Assembly: GCA_907163375.1 (NCBI GenBank)
Contig: CAJQUW010010359.1
Coordinates: forward strand, 806,001-870,000
Direction of reading: 5' to 3'
DNA: 64,000 nucleotides
Origin: Prostheceraeus crozeri
Taxonomy: Eukaryota > Platyhelminthes > Polycladida > Euryleptidae
Position numbers and translations under genes: made by a program. The notes under the pieces were generated by a model. That model was not told the DNA's origin, made no database searches, and saw only the letters and a program-made list of their open reading frames with translations. Below are positions 10,918 to 21,496 of this stretch, piece by piece. Every line of letters starts with the position of its first letter. Within the stretch, counting starts at the first letter, position 1.

Positions 10918-11031
10918 GTAAATGAATAGGACAAACTTTTAGTGATTAAGAAACGAAATTATTAAACATAACATGTAAATGAAAAGGACAAACTTTTAGT
11001 GATTAAGAAAAGAAATTATTAAACATAACAT
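10918..11031 (+). repeat. two tandem 57-bp units inside the Tc1-like element
   Basis: Two near-identical 57-base units (10918-10974 and 10975-11031) each run from GTAAATGAA to AAACATAACAT and differ at only two or so positions. They lie between the left inverted repeat and the transposase stop. They could be a post-insertion duplication or internal direct repeats for transposase binding. Confidence 0.85.
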
Positions 11032-11046
11032 CTATACTTGTACAAG

Positions 11047-11805
11047 TTAATAGCGGGTATAACCTCCGCGAGCAGTCAATAAGGCACTGATTCGTCGCGG
11101 CATTCTGAGGACGAGCCGTCTCAGAAAATTTTGAGGAATTTGTTGCCAAACTGCAACCACTGTCTCTTGTAATTCACGCAGTTTTTGCGGAGGCGGGTCC
11201 CGCTGCTGAACTTGGCGCTTCAGATAATCCCACACGTGCTCGATCGGGTTCATGTCCGGCGACCTTGATGGCCAGCGAAGAGTCCGTATCCCTAAGTTTT
11301 CCTTCAGCTGCGTCACATTGTATGCACGATGCGAAGGTGCGTTATCATCTTGCAGGATCCAGTTGGCCACGTCTCCGAATGTTCGAGTCACAAATGGCAG
11401 AAGATGCGTTTGCAGCAGTTCAGCATAACGCTCACCAGCTCAGGATGTTGCCTCTGCGACTTCTTTCGCCCCACATCAGTCGTAGTCAGAGAGTGTAAAT
11501 AACGCTCTCTGGTCGTAGTAGAGTTGCGGGGAGTGTGGGATTGCCTCGCATCATTCTGAGCAATCGCCGGTCAGCTCTGGCAGTTGTGTGACGAACTGCA
11601 CCAACGCCAGCATGTGCCACGGTACCATTTGCTCTCGCTTTCTTGAGAAGTCGGGCAACGATTTCGTCGTATGCGAACGACCGAAATGTCGTCCGACTGC
11701 CCGAAGGGACATTCCAGCGTCAAGCATGCCAATAGCACGACATCTTTCGGCATCAGACATTTGACGCACCATCTTAAGATTTTTCACAAAACCGTCATTT
11801 CCCAT
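11047..11805 (-). pseudogene. Tc1-family DD34E transposase, frame-shifted
   Basis: The N-terminal piece (11551-11805) starts MGNDGFVKNLKMVRQMSDAE and has the paired-like helix-turn-helix GMSLRAVGRHFGRSH. The C-terminal piece (11047-11391) holds LQDDNAPSHRA and RSPDMNPIEHVWDYLK. Counting from the second Asp of QDD to the Glu of NPIE gives 34 residues, so it is DD34E. The middle, with the first catalytic Asp, is not in one frame (about 11392-11550), and the N-terminal frame also drifts after the second helix. A normal protein is about 340 residues. It is inactive as it stands. Confidence 0.9.
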
Positions 11806-12069
11806 AATAAGTCGTTAATTTTATACTTCATGATCGAAGTTCAATTTGAACACATGCTTGCTAAGTAATTCGGTAATAATAATGCTTGCTTCAATAATTC
11901 AGTCTGAACAATTACGCAATCCCACCACCAGACCGCCGTCGTGCAGATATCTATGTCAATTAGCGTGCGTCCTTCATTCCATATTCAAACGAAGCGATTT
12001 ACTTCGAATTAGCTGGATTTGACAGGTGTTGCGTTTTCAATTGTGCTAAGTGTATGTTAGGTTTGCCAA

Positions 12070-13260
12070 TTATACCGCAGAGATTACAATTACAGTTGTG
12101 TAAATTATTGCGATAGTTGAAGCATGAGCTAATTTGTCTGCCAGGTTTACTGACAAGATTAATAGGCAAATCATATTTATCGGCTAATCTGTTTAGTTTA
12201 CGATTGGTACTATCGTTAATGTAATCCAATTTCAAATTGACACTATTTTTATTCTTATTTTTGTTGCCTATTTTCGTAGTATTATCACTACTGGTAAGCT
12301 TCGAATAACTTTGATTGAAGCCATTCCTCCTCAATCTTTTAGTCATTTTATTTTTTATTCTTACGTACTGACTCATGCGTAGAACAACGCTTTTCAACAT
12401 ACGTGTAACTATTTTTAATAAAATTGGTCTTCACATGTGAGGGAACTCAACTATCATAGTGAAGGTTATTACCATAATGGCAGTCTTTTCTTCATACTTC
12501 ATCATTTTATTCATACTTTATCTGGTTATTGGCTATGCTGATGCTGATATCCAAAAAATTAAGAACGTTGTTCATAGGTATGTCTATGGAAAATTTTATA
12601 TTCGCTGATACCTAATTGAAAATGTCGAGGATACTATTCAAAATGCTAGGTTCATTTGGGAATGGTCCCATAATAATGTTGTCTATATACCTCTTATATA
12701 GACATAGTTGTATATTGTGGCTAGAGCTTAATTTATTCAACGCCATGTTTTCAATGTGATTCATATAAATAATGGCAAAGGCTGGAGCAGAGTGAGAACC
12801 CATAGGGCAGCCTTGAATTCGGAGATACGTTTTATTATTGTAATATACTTCGTTGTTGAATGTTATAAATTTTAAAAATTTCTCAATTTCACTATGTGAG
12901 AACCCGTAACTATCGAAAGTGTTTTCGTGTTCTTTAACAAATTTTATGACGGTTTCGATACCATGGAGAAGAGGTATACTAGTATATAATTTTTTTCACA
13001 TCTAAGGAAATGAATGTTAGGTTGTTTTTTCTAGGTAACGAAATGTTTCTCAGATACTCGATGAGCTCGTCAGTGCTTTTTATGTTACTAATGACTTTTG
13101 GGACTAGATTATTGAGAATTTTGCTTAATAACCAATCAACCTTTTCAGTTGGGGTTCCTATCGGTGAGGCAATGGGTCTCAATGGGAAATTCCCGTCATT
13201 TTTGTCTTTATGATCCTTAATCGCTTTCGCTTTATACTCGAAATATGAAGATAATGTATC
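12070..13260 (-). pseudogene. reverse transcriptase and linker region of Penelope-like element 1
   Basis: In minus-strand order there is a palm start (RPIASPIGTPTEKVDWLL and NLTFISLDVKK), the motif B/C region (GSHSAPAFAIIYMNHIE and YIDNIIMG, where most active relatives have YIDD or YVDD), and then a basic linker ending in NCNLCGIIGKP. The Ala/Ile-rich 'GS-SP-A-I-M-IE' block is characteristic of Penelope-like rather than LINE enzymes. It is a broken relic. Confidence 0.8.
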
Positions 13261-13285
13261 ACCTCCCGTGCATCGTCATCAACCA

Positions 13286-13415
13286 TCTGCATTGCGAGTT
13301 TGGCCAATCACACAAGCCAAAGAGAGACAAATATCTATGTCAATCTGTATCGCTTGCTGTCATTGCATACAATGGCTGAGATAGGATTGTGTCCGCTCTA
13401 GACTAACCCATACGC
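13286..13415 (+). repeat. right part of repeat X
   Basis: Matches the second half of 45874-46165: CCAATCACACAAGCCAAAGA, GAATATCTATGTCAATCT-like and ATCGCTTGCTGTCATTGCAT, then GTCCGCTCTAGACTAA. It is separated from its left half (10135-10268) by the Penelope-like insertion. Confidence 0.65.
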
Positions 13416-13659
13416 AAGTGAATCCATCTCTGAGAGTCCTACACTCAGCTCGTATCACTGAGTCCTTGCTTGGATCCATCATCAATAGGATTAAGCAAGA
13501 TGATGTAATTAATTTCAAAGGACATTTTGTTCAAATTAGATTAATGGGTTTAAGTCAACCTGCTAAAAGAAAAGGTTGCAAATGGATGCTATCTACCAAA
13601 TTTTTACGTTAAGACGGCCTTATCAAGCAAGTACAACGATAAAAAGGAAGACATCAAAA

Positions 13660-13989
13660 TTAAAAAATCAGTGATTGATATACTGTGCATTCCTCCCTGT
13701 TAATTATTAGAGGACATGCTCTTTTGATTAGCACAGATTCTCGAAGGCGTAAATTGATGGCATTGAAATCTTCCTCAATCATTGTTACATCATTATCAGA
13801 TTTACACAATTGGAGGTGTTTATTAACAGTGGAATGATGTTGAGTAAGATATTCATTAACTCGCGTAAGCAGAAACCTGACGGCCCTTCCCATGTAGTAG
13901 TTATTTACACAACAAGTGCAAAGATATCCAGCTTTATTGCATTTTTTGAGATCGACATGTCTATGCACGAGCCCGAAGGGCGAGGGCAT
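13660..13989 (-). pseudogene. Penelope-like element 3, GIY-YIG relic
   Basis: The minus-strand frame reads KKCNKAGYLCTCCVNNYYMG, then RFLLTRVNEYLTQHHSTVNKH and later NLRLRESVLIKRACPLINR-like. These are the cysteine pair, the Y-x-G core, the R..EH-like helix and the 'LRLRE-x-L-I' end of the GIY-YIG domain in Penelope-like elements. It differs from the copies at 10430, 14220 and 44082, so it is a separate subfamily or an older copy. Only the C-terminal domain is visible. Confidence 0.7.
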
Positions 13990-14201
13990 AGTTTGTTGAT
14001 CGAGAAAAATGCAATTAAGCTAATGTGATTATCTTTGCAGGCGAGTTCCTTAAGTACTTATATTTCACAGAACGACCAAATCTATGACATGATCATAACA
14101 TGAATGAAAATCAAACCAAAGCAATTTGTTGAAATCATAATAGCTTGCATCTCTGTCCAGAGGATGAAAAACTTTCTATGTGCTAATATATTTCAATGAA
14201 G

Positions 14202-14230
14202 GAGTGCAATAAAGACTGTTTATTGCACTC
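14202..14230. repeat. 29-nt hairpin at the 3' edge of Penelope-like element 2
   Basis: GAGTGCAATAAA and TTTATTGCACTC are perfect complements around a five-base loop. It sits directly after the GIY-YIG relic, where Penelope-like elements often carry structured 3' sequence. Confidence 0.7.
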
Positions 14231-15990
14231 TTTGAAATTTATGCACACTTTGGAAAGCATAAACTAAATTATGGAAGCAATAATCATAGAGATTATAGCA
14301 CTGTGAAATATAAAAGTCTTTACATCTCTCACATTCAATTTTACAAATTACTAATTCACTAGGGCATGTGTTCTTATTAGGATTTCTGCAATTGATGAAT
14401 GTACATTGCTTCTCCTTTTTTGTGTTTTTTAACATCACTTGCAAAGTATTGGATCGATGATAGTCAGACAGGAAAGTCTAGGTTTTGAAAGATTATTTTG
14501 ATTTTAAGATTAACACTATCTGAAAGATATGGAATATGAAAGTAGAAGAATTCGTCCTTATGTTGTACTTTTTTACGTATTTGTGAAACTTTAGATATTT
14601 TGCGACTCATGAAATGAGGTGAATGATCATTTAGTTGCAAGACATTTTCAAATTCGCATTCACATTGTTTCTTTTGCTTATTATCAGAGCAACGTTCAAG
14701 TCTTCTTGAATTTCAACGATCACATCTCAACTATCACTTTCTTCAATTTTTACGATGTTCAGTTTCATTTCTGTTGTTGAAGTTGAAGGATAATTCATAA
14801 GGCTTTGTTTCATCCTTCTGATAGTATGCACTTGTAATTACGTCGCCGTAAAAGCAGAACTAAAATCAAGTAATGACAAGGAGTTATCTGTCTCTGAATG
14901 CTCAATGGGTAAATTTCAAACTTTCAATAATATTATTGAAAGACGTAAGTATGTTAGATTCCTCTTCACCATTCGATGTAAGCATAAAAATGTCATCAAC
15001 ATATCTGGCATATAATCCAAATGAATGATGATGAATTCTAGCAACTTGTATCTCAAGATTATCCATGAACAATTTCGCAAGAATGCCTGACACATTAGCT
15101 CCATAGGAAGTCCAAATTATTGTCAATAGATGATATTTTCGTATTCAAAATACATATTTAACAATATTACCGAGAGAAGATCACCTATGTCATTTGGTGG
15201 CAAACAATGATAATTGAAATTATCAACTGCTTAGCCTGATCCACAGGAAGAGAAGTGTACATTGATTCTACGTCTAAAATGACTGGAAAGAGCTTGTTGA
15301 TCTGAATTCCTCAGACGGTTAAGAAGTTCTATAGTGGTTGACAAATGTACAGGAGCAGATTTCAGTAAGGGTTCTAAGTTCATTGATTAGCCCCATTAAC
15401 TTCTTTGATGGAGATTTAATAGATGAGACGATTGGTCTAATTTTGATATTCTCAAGTGATTTATGTGTAGTGTCTTAAGGAGGCAATAAAATCTTGGAAA
15501 ATGTGGATTTAGCACTCTATGATTTTTAACAACAAATTCAGGTATGAATCGTCTACGGCAGATTTCTTTCCATAATCCATTGATGCGTTTCGAAATAGTG
15601 TCCATGTAAACTTTGGTATTTTTCATAGATGTTGGAATCATCACAGTGAGATCAACATCTCGTTCTTATTATGTCACGGAAAAAGATATACACATGGCTA
15701 GGATTGTGTACACATTTCAAAGCTTTGAAGGAATCGCTTCCTTCAGCTGATAGATTTTGTTGAAATCATGTATCTGTTATTGTTTTCACAATATCTGATA
15801 TCTGACTAGCTGCGATTTCCTTTCGAGTACTGGATATTTTTCGTGAATACTTATGCCCATTAATTGTGAGAACTTCGTCAAATTATCAGACTGATTATCT
15901 GGTCACAGGTTCATTGAGTCCTTCCACCTTCTGTGACATGCCAAGCGTCAAACTGAGACACTCATGTCAGTTCTCGAATTATGGTCTACA
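14202..15990 (-). mobile_element. Penelope-like element 2 (relic)
   Basis: On the minus strand the order is: a palm-start segment at 15396-15644 (EICRRRFIPEF, PRFYCLLKTLH), a motif B/C segment at 14902-15126 (GANVSGILAKLFMDNLEIQ, YARYVDDIFMLTS), and a GIY-YIG start at 14220-14444 (CRNPNKNTCPS, CKIECERCKDFYIS). This is the canonical Penelope-like order. It is broken in several places and both ends are approximate. A strong hairpin lies at its 3' edge (14202-14230). The YVDD core is conserved although the element is dead. Confidence 0.75.
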
Positions 15991-16312
15991 GCACAGCATC
16001 AATTTGCAACTGCTTCCTTTTAGTAGTTTTGCTAAATAGTTCAGATCTCTTGGTTGGGTGGTCGCGACTGTCCTTGAAAACAGCATTATTGATGAACATG
16101 ATCACAGACTAAATTTTCTGAACATTTTCATCATGTCAATCTTAGTTTCCACAACATTCATATTTGGTTCAACAAATAAAAGAAAATCAATTTACATCCA
16201 ACACTTTATCAACTCAGCTGCATCGTGCTGCGTTGTCATATTTGAATGGTTTCAAAGTGTGGAAAAACATCCGACATTCTCGACTAAAGAATATTCAGTG
16301 GTCAATCCTCAC

Positions 16313-16621
16313 CTATAGGTTCCGGACCCTCCAAGTTGTACGTCCCCATGTACACCGGGCCCTCATGAAAGCTTGGATTTGGAGATGCACGGCTGTCAGA
16401 ATGACGTCTAGCAGGCTTACTATTACGTGGAATGCGGTTCTGATTGGCTTCCACCTTTGCCATCAGTTCTGCCTGTCTCCGTGCTCTTCGCTCATCTCGT
16501 TCACGTCGCTTTTGATCTCCAATCTCACGCTCCGACTGCTTAAGTGTCCGACGACCTTTGGAATTGTGATTACCCCACTTGGGACGCTCGTGAACAGGGA
16601 TCGGATGACCAGCACGACTGG
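16313..16621 (-). CDS. exon of an unrecognised Arg/Pro-rich protein (charged helical part)
   Basis: Acceptor GTTTTTGCAG (16622-16624 on the minus strand) and donor CCTATAG|GTGAGG. It is 309 bp long, entering with two bases and leaving with one, so it is frame-neutral. It reads SRAGHPIPVHERPKWGNHN, then a highly charged helix (EREIGDQKRRERDERRARRQ, AELMAKVEANQNR) and a Ser/Pro-rich tail ending VYMGTYNLEGPEPI. The helix could form a coiled coil or bind acidic partners. Without splicing the frame stops three codons after the donor. Phase agrees with 22967-23188 upstream and 5835-6190 downstream. Family unknown. A centrosomal or cytoskeletal scaffold would fit the composition, but that is only a guess. 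Confidence 0.8.
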
Positions 16622-16639
16622 CTGCAAAAACAAATCAGT

Positions 16640-17590
16640 TTCATATTAATTAATGATCGAATTTCTTTCAAAAGCTGTGCTCGATCACCTCTGATGAGAG
16701 CAATGAGACATCAGACAAGAAAAAAATAAAGATTCCATCGATTTGACTACGTAATCCAGTGACAAATTTTCCCATGCTCTCTATGATGCTGCAAGTTCAC
16801 AAATTATAACTCACAAATGCACATTTCTATAGCAAGTTATTCACTTTATCAAATTATTAGTTTTCTAGAAAAAATTCAAATTTCTGATTTGCTTATAAAG
16901 TGCGTACTAAATTACATGAAGTTTAAGGACACTGGACTGCCGCTTTAACAATGATTGCAATCACTTCCAAGCGACCTTGGAGAATCATCATCTCCGGGTT
17001 CCAACGAGGTCGAATCAAAGTGTGGTTCAGTCTTGGCGCGTCGTAGTTACTGACACAATCACTATCATATGCATGCGAGTCCATGCACACATGCATGAGA
17101 GAAACACAATTCCGCAGCTGTAGAAAGTCTGGCACATGATGATTCAATGATTCGGTACAAATTCATTTTACAGTGAATATGCATGCTCATTATACTCGTA
17201 CATAAATAATCGATCGATGCAGTCAATATACTTTTTTAAATCTCGTTATTGACAATTTTCAATTTGTGAATTTTTACTTTTTATGTACATGCATTCTATT
17301 TAATTCGAATAACAATTTAGTTCCATGATTCATGCTAATTTAATGTTTTACTATATAATCACAATAAATTTTATACATAAAAGTTTCATCTTTTTACAAA
17401 ATGTTGAAGAATTCTAGATCACAAAGATGTTTGACACGTAAATCGTACGTACGTGCAAACAACCCACCATGTGTGCACAGGTCATATTAACTTCAACAAC
17501 ACGAAATTTACATGAAGCTATCTCTTAATCAAACCATTATGACCTTCACATCTTCACGAGTAAATGACAATTTTTTTCCAAGCCCGGGCC
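16640..17590. other. intron, nothing recognised
   Basis: AT-rich intron between exons at 22967-23188 and 16313-16621. There is no supported coding or repeat feature until the SINE fragment near 17600. Confidence 0.35.
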
Positions 17591-17599
17591 GCCTACAAG

Positions 17600-17742
17600 T
17601 AAAACTTTGGCGTCGCAACTCCCCATACTGAGGGCTTGGACAATGCTGACATAGTCCGGCTTCCAAAGACACTTTCGGGGTTCGACCTGTAGACCACAAA
17701 ATCTCTAGGCCAATCACTTAACCACTGTGCAACGGAGAGCAC
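17600..17742 (-). repeat. SINE family A, minus-strand copy
   Basis: Read on the minus strand: CTCTCCGTTGCACAGTGGTT (A box), GGTCTACAGGTCGAACCCCG (B box), GAAAGTGTCTTTGGAAG and then a shortened body ending GGGGAGTTGCGACG. It matches 22414-22605 and 55031-55222. Confidence 0.8.
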
Positions 17743-17759
17743 TCACTCTCTTTGTAATG

Positions 17760-18785
17760 CAGATTGTCACATGTTTGGTCATGAAAGTCTAATATGAAGA
17801 TCCATCATCACAGCACCAGAAAGATGATTTGGTTTGCACCAAACAATTCTGCAGTTAGCAGTGATGCAAAATATGCTAATCATTTCCTTATCTAATGCAC
17901 TTCACCTTTAGTTTTGCTTCAATAAGTAAATGATTGTGAGAACAATAAGACAATTGGAAAATCGAGAGCCAAAGCATGACTACTTGGCAAGAGAAATAAT
18001 TTGTGTTCATAACTGAGTTTTAGGGAAAGATAAACGCACAAATCCCTCGTATTTATCTTTACTTAGCAGTCTCGCATAACTGAACTTGATGCATTCTTAT
18101 AGAATTCATAGCCCTGCCTTTGATCTGTATTCACAGTTATTATCCTCAACCGCATTCTCAAATTTCGTATTCCCATTGTCCATACTCATCAGTCCCTCTT
18201 ATCTTTCTCTATGAAATTCATCACATGCATTGAGAATGATCTTCGATAAAGTCGAAGGATAAGAACTTTCCATTAATGGAACGACAAAAACTCGATGGAC
18301 AAAATGAATGGCAACCGCATGGAAAGTAAAGAAATGCGAACATCTTAAATGCTTGAAAACTTGGATAAAAATACTTCAAACAATTTCACATTCGATTCCG
18401 CCTACTCGAACGTATTATGGAATGTGTTCCCAAGACTTGCTTAAGCATTACTAATCCATCTTATTTAGAGAATGACAAAAAATAAGTGACAAAAGTCTTT
18501 TCACTCATAAACTAGTCTATAAATGTTCAGTAAACATTTTTCACATATATGACATGTTCATAAAACGCATTTAGAATGAAACACATTTATGCTCTATCAC
18601 TAATAGGGTTAAAAAAGCATGGCGGTTTTCAAAACAGTTTTCAACAAAGTTGCTCATGCAATTGCCAAGTTATTTTCCCGCTCTTTAACACGATAATGAA
18701 AAGGGCAAAGAATGACACTGCGTGAGCAGATGTTGCATTTAAATATTTGTTATGATAAACGGCATTAATAACATTTGTGCGGGAC
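17760..18785. other. intron, nothing recognised
   Basis: AT-rich intron sequence with no open reading of note and no repeat I can delimit. Confidence 0.35.
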
Positions 18786-19194
18786 TTTATAAATGAAAAA
18801 TAACGCCAGAAGTCTCATTATACTCGTGTATTGCCACAAACGCGTTTTGTCTGTTCTCAGTCGGTGTGACACGCAAAATGAACCAAAACTGATAGAGATC
18901 TGAATACTGCTAATATCGATCAAGCAATGGACAGTCAAAGCTTTTCATTTATATCGTCAATGTTTTTCTTTTTCTATTAGTAATTTTTCTATACATGTAC
19001 TTTAGCTATTACTTATTCACGTCGCGCTTGCCTGACCTGCTGTGACTGTCCATTGCTTGATCGATATTAACAGTATTCATGTCTCTATCAGTTTTGGTTC
19101 ATTCTGCGTGTCACACCGACTGTGAGCAGACGAAATGCGTTTGTGGCAATACACGAGTATAGTGAGACTTCTGGTGTTATTTTTCATTTATAAA
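18786..19194. mobile_element. fold-back element, 152-bp arms around a 105-bp spacer
   Basis: Arms 18786-18937 and 19043-19194 are inverted copies with only a few mismatches: TTTATAAATGAAAAATAAC outside, CTCGTGTATTGCCACAAACG in the middle, GATCAAGCAATGGACAGTCA inside. The symmetry is striking and there is no coding sequence. This is a fold-back-type MITE. The high arm identity suggests recent insertion or arm-to-arm gene conversion. No clear target duplication was found. Confidence 0.9.
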
Positions 19195-19199
19195 ATCAC

Positions 19200-20120
19200 A
19201 CCGGGGCACAATTGCTTTCATTGTGTGGGACATAGCTTCCGCCATGATCTTAGACCACACTGAATACGCTCAGGAAGATGGTGATGACTTAAAGCCATTA
19301 TATCAATGCAAAGGACCGATGGGATGTGCGGACAGATGGGTTCTTCAGTTTGTTATTTACAGAATCTGAAATGAATGGTATTTGCAAGAAATAACGACTT
19401 TGAGATCCATTTTCTCATCCAAGGATTCGTAAAAAGTGTGTGAAGAAAATGATCTGAGCAAGAAATGAGTTCAAGGATTTTATGAAATTCTTACATACAG
19501 AATGATTCGTTTTTTTGCGAAATTGAATTTTTGCTCAATGGGAGTGATAAGCGATAATTAAGAAATAAAAGTCTCATAAATTTTTGAAAATAACTGTTTT
19601 TGACACTACCATTTTCAGGTAGAAAGAAAAACTCAGGAAGGAACGAAAAGTTGTTGTGATGTGTTTAGAGTTGAACTTCCCACATTGTCATCTCCAATGA
19701 CACATGGCGGGCAGCGGGAACTAGATTCTGGGATGGAAAATCGCGCAAATCTTTATTTTGGAAGTTTAGACATCAAAGCGCAACATGCTCCTCTATACAG
19801 TGCGTCTAGAAGTGTCATTGATGCTAAACGAGATGCAAGGCGTTGCATGTTTCCTTTCAGATGATAAATTAATAGATTAGAAAAATGAAATGCAATCTTT
19901 GCATGACAGGTTCACGACCAATCTTATGATATGAACATTTCCAGGCGGAAATTTCAATACAAAGTGAAATACCGACTTGAAAGTGCTGCTTCAAGTATGA
20001 ACTTAAAGTTCCGTTGATTCATGACTGCATGAATACATAAATATTTGCCTGAAAGTATGAAGCAATTGTTATTTGCTTACAAATCAGAACCTATTACTTT
20101 CCAAAAGCAGACAATTTAAT
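19200..20120. other. intron, nothing recognised
   Basis: No supported feature. A 67-codon open frame on the plus strand (19661-19864) has no recognisable motif and looks like chance. Confidence 0.35.
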
Positions 20121-20356
20121 TCTTATTTCTCACAAATGTCCAAAATTGAGGGTAAAAACACTGACTGTAAAATCTAGTGGAAATCTACATAAGCAAGGCG
20201 CAAATGCATAGAAAAATCTGCAACATTTATATAATGGTAGTCTGTAAAGAGACTTCTTTACTAAAGCTTTAGCTGCGGAGCACGGAAGTGATAGATGGAA
20301 GTCGGAACTGTCTTGAATATGGCAGAAAAGGCAAGCACAGATCATGCAGAGGATGG

Positions 20357-21496
20357 TCACTTTCTGAGACGATCTGCTGAAAAAGTTTGTAAAATTATTT
20401 TCCGTCGATAAGCGAGAGGTAAAAAGTTATTACAGTCACAATTAGCACCGCACACAATAACATGAGCCCTCCTTTGAATTCTATCAATCTCAATTTCAGG
20501 CAGTTTTGATAGGGTGGTGAACAATGGAGCTGCATACTCAAGAATGCTCCGGATGCAGTTCTGATAAATCGTGATCAGCTGAACTTTCGGGATAATGTCT
20601 CGTAATTGGCGTAGAACAAATAACCTTGAAGACGCCCTCTTGCAGATTTTCTCGACATGCTTTTTCCATCGAAGTTGCCCATTAAAACGCACACCGAGTA
20701 TCCGTACTGTTTCTCGAACAGGAATAGTGCGAATTTGAAACTTTCTTTTGTTGAACTGTCTATTTGATGAAATAAAAAACTGATGGTATTTGTTTTCTTT
20801 AACGGACATTCTATTTTCTTCAGTCCAAAGAACGATACTTTCGTACACTTCCGAAACGGGTGACACGTTGCAATCTTTGTAAATCTTTCCAACACAGATG
20901 ATGTCGTCGGTGTACATGATCAATAATGTGGAGTTTGATTTTTGATCGCAAGAAAGATCTGAGACAAAATAACCAAAAATCAGAGGACCTATCGATGATC
21001 CCTGCGGAATTCCACAAGTCATCTGAGCACATCTGCTTGCAGAATCCTTCCATCGTATTCTCATTTGTCTTGATGAAAGATAATTGTGAACAAAAGAAAT
21101 CGTAAATTCATTTAAATTGTCCTTTATCATCTTCTGAATAAGGAAGTCATGTGGAATCTTGTCGAAACACTTCATTAGATCAACGCACACAACCTGGCAA
21201 GCTATTGCATCAGGCTCCTGAAGACTTGCGGTTGAAAAATTTTCCAGCTCAATTAGGGCAAATACTGTGGATCCCTTAGGTCGATAAGCGAACTGACCAC
21301 GGTCGAAGCGTGTAAGGAACTCAGATTTGATTCTCTTGAGCAGACTCTTCTCAAATATTCGATCGGGTATCGGAAGGAGAGATATTGGCCTTATTTCTGC
21401 AAGTCTTGGAGGAGATGATTTTGGGAGTGGAATCACGTTGGCACGCTTCCAATACAGAGGCAAATCTGCAGCCTTGAGGCATGAGTTCAGCAGCAT
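20357..21496 (-). CDS. LINE reverse transcriptase, near-complete domain
   Basis: The 379 codons contain, in order: RPISLLPIPDRIFEK (about residues 36-50), GQFAYRPKGST (about 71-81), motif A CVDLMKCFDKIPHDFL (about 109-124), motif B GIPQGSSIGPLIFGYFVSDL (about 164-183), motif C MYTDDI (about 195-200, YTDD in place of the common YADD), the RILGVRFNGQLRW block (about 267-279), and a C-terminal segment with CGANCDC. The chosen Met follows a TAA in the same frame and is not the natural start. Full-length LINE proteins are 900 residues or more, so this is an N-truncated but otherwise remarkably open frame. Confidence 0.85.
   Translation of the reverse strand: MLLNSCLKAADLPLYWKRANVIPLPKSSPPRLAEIRPISLLPIPDRIFEKSLLKRIKSEFLTRFDRGQFAYRPKGSTVFALIELENFSTASLQEPDAIACQVVCVDLMKCFDKIPHDFLIQKMIKDNLNEFTISFVHNYLSSRQMRIRWKDSASRCAQMTCGIPQGSSIGPLIFGYFVSDLSCDQKSNSTLLIMYTDDIICVGKIYKDCNVSPVSEVYESIVLWTEENRMSVKENKYHQFFISSNRQFNKRKFQIRTIPVRETVRILGVRFNGQLRWKKHVEKICKRASSRLFVLRQLRDIIPKVQLITIYQNCIRSILEYAAPLFTTLSKLPEIEIDRIQRRAHVIVCGANCDCNNFLPLAYRRKIILQTFSADRLRK

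Larger units (their letters stand above)
10758..12056 (-). mobile_element. Tc1-like transposon inserted in the Penelope-like element
   Basis: Terminal inverted repeats of about 130 bp start with CATACACTTAGCACAATTG on each side and include ACATAGATATCT and CGACGGCGGTC. A TA flanks the left end (10756-10757) and the right end (12058-12059, with one extra A), as expected for Tc1/mariner. The interior holds the transposase remnant at 11047-11805 on the minus strand. The Penelope-like coding sequence on the two sides abuts cleanly at the TA, so the insertion is younger than the Penelope-like element. Confidence 0.9.
10269..13285 (-). mobile_element. Penelope-like element 1 (relic), itself split by a Tc1-like transposon
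   Basis: This minus-strand retroelement relic carries reverse transcriptase segments at about 12600-13260 (RPIASPIGTP, FISLDVK and a YIDN-type catalytic block), a linker with paired cysteines at 12000-12400, and a C-terminal GIY-YIG endonuclease at 10430-10757. That combination is specific to Penelope-like elements. The 3' region near 10330-10400 has the AAGTCCTTGCAGGACGAAACG hairpin often seen in the group. It is 5'-truncated and broken in several places. Twelve-base duplications of repeat X flank it. About 1.3 kb of its length is the later Tc1-like insertion at 10758-12056. Confidence 0.85.
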
